Part shown: positions 44,520 to 56,733 of the stretch, one piece after another
Layout of the letters: the number at the start of each line of letters is the position of its first letter
Numbering within the stretch: position 1 is the first letter of the stretch
Made by a program: the position numbers and the translations under genes
Assembly (NCBI GenBank): GCA_000827265.1
Contig: KN834758.1
Location: 682,001-746,000 of the forward strand
DNA: 64,000 nucleotides
Direction: 5' to 3'
From: Collybiopsis luxurians FD-317 M1
Lineage: Eukaryota > Basidiomycota > Agaricomycetes > Agaricales > Omphalotaceae
Notes under the pieces: generated by a model
Database searches by the model: none
The model's input: only the letters and a program-made list of their open reading frames with translations
Told to the model about the DNA's origin: nothing

Positions 44520-45367
44520 TTCCCTACTCAGATTTTCATATGCAGCCTGATTTATGTCGTCCTTCTTCCTCTTTCAGCTTTGACCAGATCATGAAGGAAA
44601 AGCGCGGAAGATTTCCACACCGATGGCAACCTCACCGCTGCTTCCCTACTAAAGTGAGTTCGACTCTATATGAGAGCTTCGATATTATAATCTCCTTAGG
44701 CGAGCTAGACCTTACGGAATCTGGGGATCGCAGAATACGACTAGTTCGTCGTGCACTTTTCCCACTTACGACACAGCTGAGAATAAGCTTGGGATAATTT
44801 AAAAGAGGAAGCGGGCATTGCAATGCTGTCCAAATGTGGAAGAAAGCAACGGCATACCGTAAGTAAATCGGCATATACAGTACAGTATTCGGTGAACAAT
44901 ATTTCAGTGTCAACGCGTTGACAGGCGGAAAATCGTTGGGTCTTTACCGTTTTCTAAAATTCCGTTAGGATCGACGCATAGTATAGTGGACCGTGCAGTG
45001 CAGAGTGGCAAGCCTTGGATGCGGATAGGACGCGGTTCCAAAAGGCTTTCAGTGGAAAATGGGTAGGACAATTGATAATTGGGCGTCTAAGCGACGTCGG
45101 CACTCCGTGCCTAATCTTAGCGAACCGCATGTGTACCACGAAGTGTTCAAAAGTTCAAATGTTTAGTTCAATAACTAAATACTACAGATCAGAATACTGT
45201 CTGCATAGTGCATACAAATACACATATGTATCTCTCCAACAACGTAGGAGATGTCAAAATTAAAGAGCAATGAATGAAAGAAGAAGAGAAAAAAAAAATA
45301 TCAAATGATCGTGTACTGCACAAAACTGTACATCGCTAAACGACTCGTCTGACTTTGATTGATTTCA
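44520..45367. other. intergenic region downstream of NOT3
   Basis: This 848-bp stretch has a splice-like exon signature on the plus strand (CTTTCAG at 44578 and AAA|GTGAGT at 44654) but it leads to a stop codon in the only open frame. It also contains the 3' region of NOT3. An A-rich run is at 45288-45300. No gene I can support. Confidence 0.4.
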
Positions 45368-48129
45368 TTAGTCCTCCGACAAATATCGGTACTCGAACCG
45401 AAAGTCCGCCTTCTTCCGTTGACACCACGAGCCTTCCCAATCGAAGTACACATATACTCCTTGCTCGTACTCTTCTGTTATTGCCTGCGGCTCCGAATGG
45501 CGCTGAAACCATGTGAGGTACTTGACATGGAATCGCCACGATTGGCGTTTCAGTTCCTTGGCTGCGAGATACCTTCGAGAATAAGGAATGAACAGATGAA
45601 CGTTGAAAGTAAAAGATGCTAAAACTCACTGCTGATATGTCCCTGGATGGTAATAGAACACATAGAACAACGTTTCCACGTCCAGTTGTGCGAATATCGC
45701 AGGTGTGTTGAGCAATGGATTTGGAGTTTGGGGGTAGTATGCAGGCGTTGAGAACGGATTCCGTGGTACATAATATTTGGGCCTGAGAGGCAACGCATAA
45801 ATATCAACTTCTACTCGCATTGATATCTAGAAAAAGCACCTTTCTGTATCTTGAGGTTGAGGTAGATTCGATAGGCCTCCCTCAAGTAACTTGTGCACCT
45901 GGTCAAGATTGTTCATACGATGCACAGCTGATCAAAGAAAATTTCGGTTAGGTAAAACAAAAGGAGGTGTGTACAAGACAAACCTTTCTGCTTTGCGTTT
46001 TCGAAAGATACCACGAGGTCGGACAACGAGCCTGGTAATGCCCGAGGTACTTGTTGAGGCACTGACGGTGGCCTTGCGTTCGGAGCAGCTTGGGTCTGGG
46101 GTAACACCGGTAACGATAGATCAGTGGAAGTAGGAGCGACTTTAACCCCTGGAGGAAATTGTGGAGCCCGTGCTGATGCTGGTTGGGGTACCGGTGAACC
46201 TGTTGGGGGAGGATTCATAGCATACTGTTGCACTTGTTGTGGCAAGGGCGAAGGACCTGAAGCAGTGGGTGCTGGCGTTGGAAGGCTTCCGTTCGTTTGT
46301 GGCTGTGACGGTGCAGGTACATCGGAAGGCACGCTGGTATTGGGAGGTTGACCTCCCTTCGTAGAAGATATTGAGTCTAAGCAACGTGTCAATTTATACA
46401 CAGATCAAGGATTCAGGATAAGCGTACCTTTCCGTGCTATAAATTCCTGACGAGGAGACGATGTTGCTGCAGGCGCACCTACGGAGCTCGGCACGGCCTC
46501 AGATATCGCCGGAGACTCTTGACTAGAGTAAAATGAGCCATCAGGTTGTTGCGAGACAGAGGCCGATGAGGAGAGCATAGGACTTGTCACAGAAGGATGT
46601 GTCAAACTGGGAGATGACGGCACGACCGAGACCTGATCCTGTGATGCCTGGGAGGAAGGCGTAGTTATTGAGGGCGCTGCAGGTACATTCTGCGGTGTAC
46701 TCGATGAGGCTGGCGGTGGATTTGTTGCTGATGGAGCAGGTGGTTGAATAGCTGCTGCTGCCGCCGCTGCATATCGTATGGGGGGTAATTGTGCGGGGGG
46801 ACGTGGCGGAGGCGCTGAAGGCGCTGGAGATGAATGAGGGACAGCACTTTTGAGGATATTTGTTATTGGTTGAGACTTGGCTATAGAGCAATGAAAAAGA
46901 GTTGAATGTCATTTGAAAGGGTACATTACCATCCACAGAACTCTCTGATACATAGTAGTGAGTTAGACGAGTTGACGGTAAGATTTTGGAAAAACGTACT
47001 TCTCAGTGTAGTTGTTGCCTTCTTCAATATTGGACTGGTATCTCGCCGACTACTCGTTGTGCTATCATCATCGTGCTTCTTATTTGGCGTCCGCGGAGGT
47101 AAGTCTAGCAAATGCGTTGTTCTTTAGTTTCTGACAGAAGGGTGCACGGGAGAACATACCCTCGCTAATATCGTCCGACTCGTCGCTGTCGTCATCGTCA
47201 TGAATTAGACCGCGGAACTTCTCTTCTTCTTCGTCGAGATTGAGTTCGTCGTATATCCCCTCGTATTCGTCAAAGTCCTCTTCCTGAACACCTTGAATGA
47301 GATTTGGCTTGCACTTATCTTCAGAAGAAGCATACCGTATTGCTTTCGACAAAATATGCAACGTCGTCCTTGAGAGCGACAGCTTTTTCGGTAGCCAGGG
47401 ATCCGTTACTCAATAGCCGAAGCACTATCTCGAGTCGACTTATGTGCCATTTCCGTCGCTCGTTCAGTGTTTCCAACTCCTCTGTTCTCCCTGAAGCTGT
47501 CGAAGATTTGCCCCGTTTCTTCCCTGGCAAGGATTCGATTTCTGCCTCAGCCTGCTCTATCTGCAACTGCAACTCTTCAACCTTTTGCTGCAACCAGGAC
47601 ATAACCTCTTCCTTTTCCTGCTCCTTTGGATCAAGTTTGGCGGCCTGGGTCAAACCCTCCTTGGAAAAGGCCTTGGTTTTCATCTCCTTTTCGCAAGCTT
47701 TGAACTTTTCCATTTGCTGTGCAACATATATAAGTAAAACATCCACAAAGCGCGTCCGCCGATTGATCTCGCGGCTGAGAAAGCGAGAAACACGCGAGTA
47801 TGTGGAGTGAAAAGCTTACCGTCTCGATCAGCTTGCGGTTATCGACCAGAGCAGACTTGTCTTTGATGTCATTGCTAGTTATCCAGGTCTTAATTTGGTC
47901 GCGCATTCGCTGCAGCTTCTTGATTTGGGTCTTGAGGTCGAGCTCCAACTTCTCTTTCTGTGTCTGATTTGAAGAGGCCTGCATCTTGTCGTACACTGAT
48001 TCAAAGTATTCGACGCCTTCGCTGACCCTCTTCAGCGTTCGGTCGATTTCGGCTGGAGTGAAGTGGTAAGCTGAGGGGGGTGGGAATGGCAAGGTAGAGT
48101 AACTGACACTGTAGCTTTCTTGCCGCCAT
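45368..48129 (-). CDS. NOT3: CCR4-NOT complex subunit 3 (Not3/Not5)
   Basis: Eleven exons (minus): 48129-48108, 48052-47820, 47716-47336, 47283-47160, 47104-47000, 46944-46930 (15 nt), 46880-46428, 46376-45984, 45927-45840, 45782-45630, 45572-45368; 511 residues. The complex deadenylates mRNA and represses transcription and translation. The start joins as [22 protein letters not shown], the conserved N-terminal coiled coil, then [53 protein letters not shown] disordered Pro/Ala/Ser-rich middle follows. The NOT box at the C-terminus has [37 protein letters not shown] in parts, [22 protein letters not shown], and [12 protein letters not shown]. All junctions keep frame, including the 15-nt exon (KSSVD). 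It is somewhat shorter than yeast or animal homologues because the middle region is short. Confidence 0.95.
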
Positions 48130-48662
48130 GGCAAGTAATGTCGTGGTTCAATTGTAAGACTGGACTTGTTAAGTATGAGATTCAGAGTTCAGGAGAAAAC
48201 GTGACTAGAGTGTGACAGGGTGATATGCTGACTAATGTCCGATGGGCGTTAAATTGAGCGCCGTTAAGCGCCCGAAGGCTGCTACTACATCTGGTTGACT
48301 TTCTCGATGAGGAAAAGCTCCAAAATTCATGTCAAGGGTACTTATGTATACTCTATCAATAATGATGACTTCATTTTTGAATTCACTGTCATGATACTGA
48401 CAAGCAGCAAGACTGAAAAAGCTAGTCAAATTTCCTGAATTTGGAGGCAAAGTGTGTAGGTCTGAACAGTGAGATAACGGTCTGGAGGGTCATAGACAGG
48501 ACAACTGTCATGGATTTGTTGTTTTCAAAGGGATTGAGAGACAAAATGGAGGCTGGGAAATTTTGTGTGACTTGACAGGATTTCTTATTGTGACTGATTG
48601 AATAGGCTCTTCCATCCTTCCATTTACGACTTGCAACGATTCCTTCTTTTTCCTAAACCACC
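48130..48662. promoter_or_regulatory. divergent promoter region NOT3 / BEM1
   Basis: A 533-bp gap between divergent start codons. C/T-rich tract immediately before the BEM1 start (around 48610-48660). No known site recognised. A 72-codon minus frame (48232-48450) has no motif. Confidence 0.45.
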
Positions 48663-50788
48663 ATGAAGTCCATTCGCAAATCTTTGAATGGCAACAAAGA
48701 CATCAGAAACCAGATTTCTACTCCTTTACCTGCCGTCTCTAAACCTGCATCTGCTGTAACTCCTCCGCAGAAAGTCATTCGGGCAACTGCAGATTATCGG
48801 CCTCAAGCTCCTCAAGAGCTTTCATTCAAGAAGGGGGATTTTTTCTATGTTTTAAGAGATGTGGACAATCAAGGGTCATGGTACGAAGCCCACAACCCAG
48901 TATCGGGGGCAAGGGGGCTCGTACCGAGGTCAATGTTTGAGGAGTTTAGCAAAACCTCGGTGTCGTAAGTCATTTACCTTTCATTAGATATTTCAACTTC
49001 AGCTTACAGCACCATAGCTCTCGCAATTCACAAGCTGTAGGCCCTACAGTTACCATTCCAACCGGCATGCGACCCACCGATGTCCCTCCCACACCCATGA
49101 GCCCCACAAAGTCACAGGTGTTTTATGCTATTGTCCTACACGATTTTGAGGCAGAACGGGCCGACGAGCTCGATGCTAAACGTGGCGATGCTGTTACTGT
49201 GGTCGCTCAGTCTAATCGTGAATGGTTTGTCGCAAAGCCCATCGGAAGACTTGGTCGACCAGGACTCATTCCCGTCTCCTTTGTCGAGATCCATGATCCA
49301 ACCACCGGAAAAGCAATTCCTGATGTCAATGAGCTTATGGACCGCGGCGATTTGCCTAAAGTAGAAGATTGGAAGCGGGCCATGTTCAATTACAAACAGA
49401 ACAGTATCTCCCTAGGTGTTATCGACGCTCCTGCGGTCCCCAATAGCCCATTCATCCAATCCCCACTTCCTTCACAACCTCCCACTTCCGAATCGACTGT
49501 CGTTGTCGACGCTCCCGCCCCACTCAAAGAATCGCCTCCATCAGTCTCATCGGGTACAGATGGTACTGAATGCCTTCCTGATGGCATTCTTTTGTATGCC
49601 GAAGCCGTATCATTCCATTATGAGATGGAAGAGTATTGGTTCCGTGTCAATGCAGTCTTCCAACCTTATCCTCCTCCTGGTCAGGATACCTTACCAAATT
49701 CGAAACAGCTGATCTTGTTCAGAGTGTATAATGACTTTTACGACTTCCAAGTCTCACTTCTCAACACCTTCCCTCGAGAAGCTGGGCGTCAGCCTCCACA
49801 TCCACGGATTTTACCCTACATGCCAGGCCCTGCTCAAAATGTCAACGACCAACTGACCGCGACTCGTCGAGCAGAGTTGGATGATTATCTGCACAACCTA
49901 TGTGATCTCAACAAGGCCGGTGCCAAATACATCTTGGAACACCGAGTAATACGGGAGTTCCTCTCTTTGAAACCCGGAGACGTAGAAAACGAGAGTGACC
50001 CGAGGATGGAGGAGATTGAAGCTCTGTTCGCACCAGAGGAGGATGAACAAGATCAGTATGGAAATGATGATATGTACGATGAGGTTCAAGATACTCTGGG
50101 AAAGATGAAGGTGGACGACAAAAGGAAAAGTGCAGATTCCGGATACGCCGAGGACCGGGGATACGCACCACCTTCGCAACAACAGACGTACGATCGACAT
50201 CCGTACGCGCGAGTCGAAGAGAGACGACCAGACGACAATACCCTCCGTTTGCACGCTCACGCTCAAAACCATCAGCGTAATGGATCCACTTCATCATTCC
50301 ATCGCACACCATCACCCTACCTCTCCAATTCCCGTTCCAACTCACCTGTCCCAGAACGATCCGGCTCACCTCGGCGTGACAGCGACTACTCCTACAATCG
50401 ATACTCGTCCAACAAGAGCCATAATGCTTCATCACCATCAATATCTTCTGTCCGCTCAACGCATGCAAATGCTGCACCTCAGCCCGTAGGCCGAGCCCGT
50501 TCCCAATCAAATGCCAACAACCCGCCGATATCCGCAGCCAATCCCCAAACTGCATTTGTCAAAATTAAAATCTTCGACCGTGTCGCCGATGACCTCATTG
50601 CAATCCGTGTCCATCCGCTTGTCACCCGTTCAGAGTTGATGGACAAGGTGCAAACACGGTTGGGAGGGGAGGTAACACAGCTCAAATATCGTGACAGCGT
50701 GAGCAATGCCCTTGTTGCACTGGATAATGACAGTCAACTTCGAGCATGGATGGATGGGACAGATAAGCATGTGTTGTGGGCTGATTGA
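48663..50788 (+). CDS. BEM1: SH3-SH3-PX-PB1 polarity scaffold (Bem1/Scd2)
   Basis: Two exons: 48663-48964 and 49018-50788; 690 residues. Bem1 links Cdc42, its exchange factor Cdc24 and PAK kinases at growth sites. Domains: SH3-1 at about 36-98 (IRATADYRPQAPQELSFKKGD), SH3-2 at about 135-195 (YAIVLHDFEAERADELDAKRGD, then FVEIHD), PX at about 290-415 (LLYAEAVSFHYEMEEYWFRVN; FRVYNDFYDFQVSLLNTFP; GPAQNVNDQLTATRRAELDDYL), a disordered Ser-rich linker 440-600, and PB1 at about 605-690 (FVKIKIFDRVADDLIAIRVHP; ELMDKVQTRLG). The order and length match the Bem1 family. The PB1 is presumably the Cdc24 contact. Confidence 0.96.
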
Positions 50789-51198
50789 GTTGTCGTTAGA
50801 CTCTATTCGTGATTCCGTGGCATCCTTGGACGTTGAATTGGATAGTTGTACATTTTCTTCATTTTCTTCAGATGTACGCCGCTAGCAGGACATTCGGTGA
50901 CTTTCATCTTCCTTGTGTTTAGCTAGTGTTCGAATTCTACCTATCCATTATTTCCTTTGAAATTCTCTGTTATTTTCTTTTTGATTTCTTTCTTTTTCTT
51001 CGTTGTTCATATTACCCTTCTAGTCATACTGTAGTATATCAGCTGCTCCACTACCCCTAGCTGGCAATATTTAGTCTAGCGTTGTACCCTTTTACTGCTG
51101 AATATAATGAAACACTGACCGACGCCTTGAACTCTGCCGAAAAAGGCAATTTGTGACCCGCAAACCGCCAGCGCCGGATAAACTTGTTTCTGACCACC
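50789..51198 (+). other. BEM1 3' region and NDUFA12 promoter
   Basis: This 410-bp gap is T-rich in its first half (likely BEM1 3' UTR and polyadenylation region) and then becomes the upstream region of NDUFA12. No other feature. Confidence 0.5.
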
Positions 51199-51831
51199 AT
51201 GGTCTCTCTACATCGTACAATACGCAGCATACGTCGAGTGGGCTTGCGGGAATGGTGGAGACAGATGCAATATATTGGTGATGCTAAATCTGGAGTCTAC
51301 GTTGGCAAGGACCAGTAAGTTGAATTCAAGGCTTGAAGATGTTCAGCTGGTTCAATTCGGGTTAAAGATTCGGAAACCGTTATTTCGAGAATATGAACGC
51401 GGAGGAAGAAGTTCCAGGTGCGTGTTCTTAATGAAATTAACTGCTGGCTTGCTGCTCACAAGTTTGCAGGTCGTCAACGATGGGTTGATTTTGCCCAGGT
51501 TTTTGCTTTTTCTTCCCGCTTGCGCGAAAGTCGTTGTGACAATCATCTAGCACGAATATCATGCCTCTCAAGTCCCTCCCGAGTGGCATTCTTGGATCCA
51601 CCACATTCGCAAAGACCCTCCTACCAACGACCCCGTAATCCAAAACTTGACACTTCCTTGGCAAGCAGTGCGTATCCACGTATATTCTCAGAACACGACC
51701 ACCAACTGATACTTTCTTTAAAGCCTTGGGTAGAAAACTTGACTGGAACCCGTGGCGCTTTCAAAACCTACAATACAGCTGCGCCCAAGATAAACGCATG
51801 GCAACCGAAAACGACGTCTCGAGGGGCTTAA
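51199..51831 (+). CDS. NDUFA12: NADH:ubiquinone oxidoreductase (complex I) subunit NDUFA12/B17.2
   Basis: Five exons: 51199-51314, 51368-51417, 51470-51498, 51551-51667, 51724-51831; 139 residues, family length. It is an accessory subunit of the peripheral arm of complex I in the mitochondrion. Joined exons read VGLREWWRQMQYIGDAKSG, FGNRYFENMNAEEEVPGRQRW, VDFAQHEYHASQVPPEWHSW, IHHIRKDPPTNDP, then PWVENLTGTRGAFKTYNT and APKINAWQPK, the full conserved series. The 29-nt exon 3 is required for frame. It converges on L2HGDH with 32 bp between stops. Confidence 0.97.
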
Positions 51832-51863
51832 AAGATGTAAATTTCTATTCCATTCCTTTCTAC

Positions 51864-53443
51864 CTACGTAGAGATTCTACCGAATATATCATCTACAACA
51901 TACTCTGCAATAGCCAAATTGGCGGTCAATCCTGGACTTTCTATTCCCAGAAGACTGATCATTGGACTTTCACCTTTACCCCCTCCGCCGCCGAATTGAT
52001 GAGGATAGTCAGTGCGAAAGAGAAAATCCTGGAATTCTGCAGCACCCGGCGGCACTATCTTTGGTCGAATACCCACATAATCAGGTTGAAGCCCTTCAAG
52101 ACTGACATCCGGTAGATATCTAGTGACTGCAAGATGTATCTCCCCCATCTTGGAGTCATCGGGGACTAAATGTCTGGTCCAAAAATCCACATCGTCCTCC
52201 GATTCAGGCGAGATCCACTCAATATCTGGTCCGAATTTGATCTTTCCGTTCATGTCCAGTGTCAGATGTGTCCCTAATGAAGCAAAAGCGTGAGCATTCG
52301 GCCCTACATCGGGACATGGGTAGATGAGATGGGATATTCCCGAAATTCCAGGCCCCTTGTAGGAGGCGTATGAACCGCGAGCGTAATACATTGGTATGCG
52401 CTTTTCTGATGGGAGCATTGAATTAAGTATAAAGGGACCTGAAAGTCCTGATGCATTGAACACTGTTCGAGCGAGGATAGCGTCACTTTCCGCGTCTCCA
52501 CTATCGTCTCCGGTGACCGTCTGCACCACCCAACCTCGTTCTTCTCCTGGGGCTGGTTTAGAGTTCTCAGAGCGGTAGGGGTCCACCCGAACAACGGAAG
52601 TCGCGTAGGCTAGATCTCCGGCTTCGGATTCCAAGATGTCTTTCTCCAAACTCTCCATCAATGAATGTGAATCGACGATACCAGTCTCGGGAGACCACAG
52701 GGCTGCTGCAATGTCCTTGGACAGGTTGGGTTCCATAATGCGAGCTTCATCTCCAGATATCAGCTTAGTGGGCAGCGCAGGAGAAGACTTGGAATCGGGG
52801 GAAGAATGGGGTGGCCAATGCAGTTTCTGAGCTTTACGATGGAGGTTTTCAATGTACGGACGTTGTTCATCTGTAGCGACAACAAGTTTGCCGGTTTTCT
52901 GAAAGGGAATATTCAGTGCTTGACATCGCTGGTACATGAGCTCGCGACCGCGAATGCACAGTCGAGTCTTGAGAGAATCAGCAGGATAGTATAAACCTGA
53001 AAATGTTGGTAGGGTCATATTCATTGCGCGACTGTCATATCTTACCTGCGTGTATGACTTCGGAGTTCCGGGAGCTACATAGAGGTAGGAAATGAGAACC
53101 ACGCAAGGATGTATGGTATATGAAATCAGTGCACCTTATCTCTTCTCCTACACGTTCATGACGGTCTATTACATACGTGGATTTCGACAGAAACTTTTGA
53201 CAAAGTCTCTGAGCAATTGCAAGACCCACTACGCCTGGGTTTTCTCGTTGATATTCCAGTCAGAACAGCCTATGAAAGCTGATTTCTTACCAGCACCAAT
53301 GACCAGATGGTCCACGACGATTTGTGGCGTCTAGAAAATATTAGCTGGGGAACATATAACTGAATTTATCGTAGCTTCATCACCTTGTACTTGAATCTTC
53401 CATTGCTATTCAGAGCAGCAGCTAAACCCCGAATCCGTGGCAT
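51864..53443 (-). CDS. L2HGDH: L-2-hydroxyglutarate dehydrogenase, FAD-dependent
   Basis: Five exons (minus): 53443-53384, 53330-53291, 53234-53135, 53074-53046, 52996-51864; 453 residues. The enzyme oxidises L-2-hydroxyglutarate, a side product of mitochondrial malate dehydrogenase, to 2-oxoglutarate, using FAD. The dinucleotide fold is formed across intron 2: HLVIGAGVVGLAIAQRL at about 28-44, followed by the acidic strand end VIDRHERVGEE. Downstream are [46 protein letters not shown] in parts, and the C-terminal LLGIESPGLTANLAIAEYVV typical of the DAO-type family. An N-terminal RIRGLAAALNSNGRFKYK may be a mitochondrial signal. It shares a 120-bp promoter with the antiporter gene. Confidence 0.94.
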
Positions 53444-53563
53444 GGCAAGCAACTGACCCAAGTCATAAACTCGGTTCTGGGAGCCTGGGAGCCTGGGAAT
53501 CTAAAGTGCCTCCTGCTTGCTCTTCACTGGAACTTCATTGTCATTTACTCTGATGTATTTGAA

Positions 53564-55020
53564 ATGTTCGCATACAATGTCCCCGACGTTTCCGTTCTTT
53601 TGATTGTACTTTCGCTACTATACCTTCTCAACGTCGCCGAGGCAATCGTCAATTTCATCCTCGAAGCAGGACTCCTCGGTTCCCTCGCACTCGGAATCGT
53701 ATACGGCCCAGAGGTGGCCAATATTCTTCCTGAATATCTACTTCAATCGCTACTCATTTTCGGATACATCGGCCTGATTCTTTTGGTCTTCGAAGCCGGC
53801 CTGAGTACTAATATCGCTCTACTTTCCAAGAACCTGCTTTCATCGATTTTAGTCGGCGGGACTGGAATTTTACTCCCAATCGTATTCTCGGTCTTTCTTG
53901 TGCATTTCGGTTTTGAATACAGTATTTTACAATCATTCGCAGTAGGTGCTTCAACGAGCTCTACTTCATTAGGAACTACGCTCGCGCTTCTCAAACCCGA
54001 AGTGCGTCAAACGAGAACCGGAGTCATCCTGCTTAGCGCTGCGCTGTTCGACAACGTCATCGGGCTTGTTATCGCAGCAATCATCGAATCTTTTTCTGAT
54101 AGTGCTTCTGCCTCAATTCCCTGGCAAAAGATCGTCAGACCAATTCTGATTTCGGTTGCATTCGCGTTTGGAACGGGATTTTCGGTGTGGGCTGTACGCC
54201 CATTGACCGAAAGAATGCCAACTAGATGGAAACGATTTTTATATCAGAGTAAGATTCAGTTGCTTATCCTTGCCGTCGTCATTTCTGGGTTCGTAGCCGG
54301 AGCCAATTATGCTGGAACGAGCGAGCTCTTTGGAGCGTACCCTGCCGGTGTTCTTACTGCCCAAATTTTCCACTCACCCCCGGAGACTGCTCAACCTGCG
54401 GAACCTGCCCAGAAACTTTGAATGAGTCGCGGGTCTCGCTTACTCTCGTTGCCAGTCATAGTATCTACACACCCCATGTTACCTTCACCGTCTTTATTCA
54501 GCCTATCCTGCAATACATTCTTTCGCCCGTGTTCTTTGCCTCCATTGGAGCTGCTCTTCCCATTCGATCACTTGGCTCTGTTAACGGGTCATCCAGAGTA
54601 ATATGGCGAGGTTTTGTATATGCCGCGTTGATGGCTGTCGCAAAGTTTTTGACGGGGGCGTGGCTCCTCATATCGCCTCTTTTTTTCACGTGTCGACAAA
54701 CTTGTTTTCGCATCTTCCGAGGTAAGAATAATCACAAGGGGGATACTCGCGGTCAGCCTCTACACAATTCAGGCGTGGATGAACACCAATCGTTGTCTCA
54801 AACGAAATCCAGCGTGCTTCTGGGAATGGCAATGATAGCGAGAGGAGAAATTGCACTCATCGTGTCACAATTGGCTCGTCCTATTTTAGCCGAACGTTCT
54901 CAAGAACTGTATGCGATTGTGATATGGGCTATTTTATTAGATACAGTCGGCGGGGCATTAGGTGTTGGATTGATACTTCGGCAACAAACCTTGAGTGGTT
55001 GTCTGGTGAATTCATATTGA
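53564..55020 (+). CDS. CPA-type sodium/proton antiporter
   Basis: Best model: two exons, 53564-54347 and 54413-55020; 463 residues with about 11 hydrophobic helices. Cation:proton antiporters move Na+ or K+ against protons. Motifs include FILEAGLLGSLALGIVYGPE, GLILLVFEAGLSTN, GASTSSTSLGTTLALL with ALFDNVIGLVIAAI (ion-site helices), ILSPVFFASIGAALP and MIARGEIALIVSQLARP. The two halves lie in different frames. A 65-nt GT-AG intron (GCCG|GTGTTC...TGCCCAG) restores frame but removes a segment (GVLTAQIF) that looks like part of a conserved loop; a real frameshift or a sequencing error is the alternative. It is smaller than many fungal Nhx/Nha proteins, closer to CPA2-type short forms. Confidence 0.78.
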
Positions 55021-55122
55021 AATTCTTTGCTTGTTGCAATGTGGTACAATCCTATAGTATACAAACGGTACAAAAATGGCTCTCTGTTGCTACGTACATA
55101 TGTTTCTGTGCAAGCTGGATTC

Positions 55123-56733
55123 TTAATATTCGCGCGTGTAGGTATCAGGGGCGGCCTTGACGATCGTGATGGTGCTGTCAGTATCTCGTGCGTCGCCTTC
55201 CTTCTTCCAAAAACACAGCGCTCGTAGGATGTCCTAGATCAGATGTAAGTTACTCGCTATAAACCAGGTCACTTCATCTTACAGGTTGCGTCCCAAAGAT
55301 GAAAATCAACACAGTTGCGGCTGAAACTCATATGAGCCTGACGCAAGAGAGTCAGAGGGCAACCTAACCTACCAGATGCAATCATCAAGTCAGGGACTGG
55401 ACTTTCTGGCGATGAGACAGACAGAAGGCTCAAACTGCGAAGAGAAGAGTGAGCTGATCGGCCAATGGAATATACTTGTGGGCGAAAAGTCGGTTTTACC
55501 TCATTGCTACGAGGAGATAGATGCCAAAAGACAAAATTCGCAAAGGAAGATTGAGCTCTGCGCGTGAGAATGCTCCGCTGCTTCCACGCTGGATTGAGGT
55601 CCAACGTTTGTAGAATAGGACGATTGTCCAAACTGTGTATTGATTGAGTTCGTTTTGCCTAGCCAACAAGCAGATGGGGTCTTCACGAACCTTCCAGAAC
55701 CAGAGTAGCAAATAAGACTACCGCGGAGAAAAGAGTAAGCGTATCGGTCCTACAAGGAAGTTTAGCATATACGGTGTAGGGAGTCTGGAGACTTTGGTAA
55801 CACTCACAAACCGTCGGACTTGACTGAGCAGTAGAAAAAACGGCGATCTCGAGATACCTTTGATGGGTTTACGGCGCCGACCTGAATGTTACATTGACCT
55901 AAGTTACTAAACGACGCAATCTCAGCTGATACCACTCACAAAGACCGTCGCTACAATAAACAAGACCCATGCAGCGTAGGGGAGTATTATCATCTACAAT
56001 CCAAAATTAGGGTAGACTGCTATTCACAAGGGGAGCCAACGCACCATCCAAAGGCGCACAACGTGATCTTGCTCCCGGTAATTCTGTTTATAGAACGCTG
56101 CCCGAATAACCAGGAACATCTAAGAACAGCAAATGATGATATCTTCAAGCTTCGAACTAATCCGTATTTACCTGCAATACCAGGAAAAAAGCCGCCAAGG
56201 ATGTACTGGGAAAGGATCAGACTTGTAAACTGATAGAATTGGAATCGCTTACGCACATTGCTGGCATTCCATAAAGCAGCGAAGCCTGTATCAGGCATAA
56301 AGCGTATGATGGTTCCGGGCCCGTTGTCCTGCCGGCGTAAGCGCTGATGAACGTTAATTCGTCAATAACTTCGTAGCGGAATCTGAATCATTTGCATACA
56401 GCAGACTGGACGAGCTGTAACAACCTGTTGTAAGCGGGAATAGTAATTGAACAACATAAGACTCACATTCCCACTATCATGAAAACAATCAAGAGGTTGA
56501 TGAACGTCGGATGCCGCTGTACTCTGTTAGAGAACAGTACGGCTGCCAAAAGAACAGGGAGACCAAAATGTGAAGGCCACATATTCAGCACCAGAAACAC
56601 TATCAGCTCCGCGTGGGTCCCATGAACGATGTTCATTGTCGGCGTGGCCGAAAGTGTACTATCTGTTATTCAATCTAAGTCAGACGGGAACCTCGACAGA
56701 AGAATCAACCGACCACATACCTGTGTGCACCAT
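55123..56733 (-). CDS. lineage-typical seven-helix membrane protein
   Basis: Thirteen exons (minus): 56733-56721, 56662-56467, 56414-56370, 56328-56257, 56205-56172, 56119-56045, 55993-55940, 55881-55812, 55750-55691, 55632-55500, 55434-55373, 55320-55283, 55233-55123; 320 residues. All introns are GT-AG of 40-60 nt and every junction keeps frame. Helix regions: AELIVFLVLNMWPSHFGLPVLLAAVLFS, then FINLLIVFMIVG (parts), TSLAAFFLVLQMFLVIRAAF, MIILPYAAWVLFIVATVFVG, LTLFSAVVLFATLVLE, IVLF-region and LRILSFGIYLLVAMR, with a final AATVLIFIFGTQPDIL. Between them are motifs familiar from Agaricomycete heptahelical families: NRVQRHPTFIN, TTGPEPSYALCLIQASLLYG, VGAVNPSK. No known ligand; GPCR-like topology is inference. 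Confidence 0.8.

Noticed and set aside
44540..44660. Plus-strand exon-like segment with acceptor CTTTCAG and donor GTGAGT
   Set aside because: The only open frame ends at a stop right after the next acceptor, and no upstream exon could be joined.
55269..56298. Minus-strand single frames of 71-120 codons
   Set aside because: They are pieces of the 13-exon seven-helix gene or read through its introns in wrong frames.
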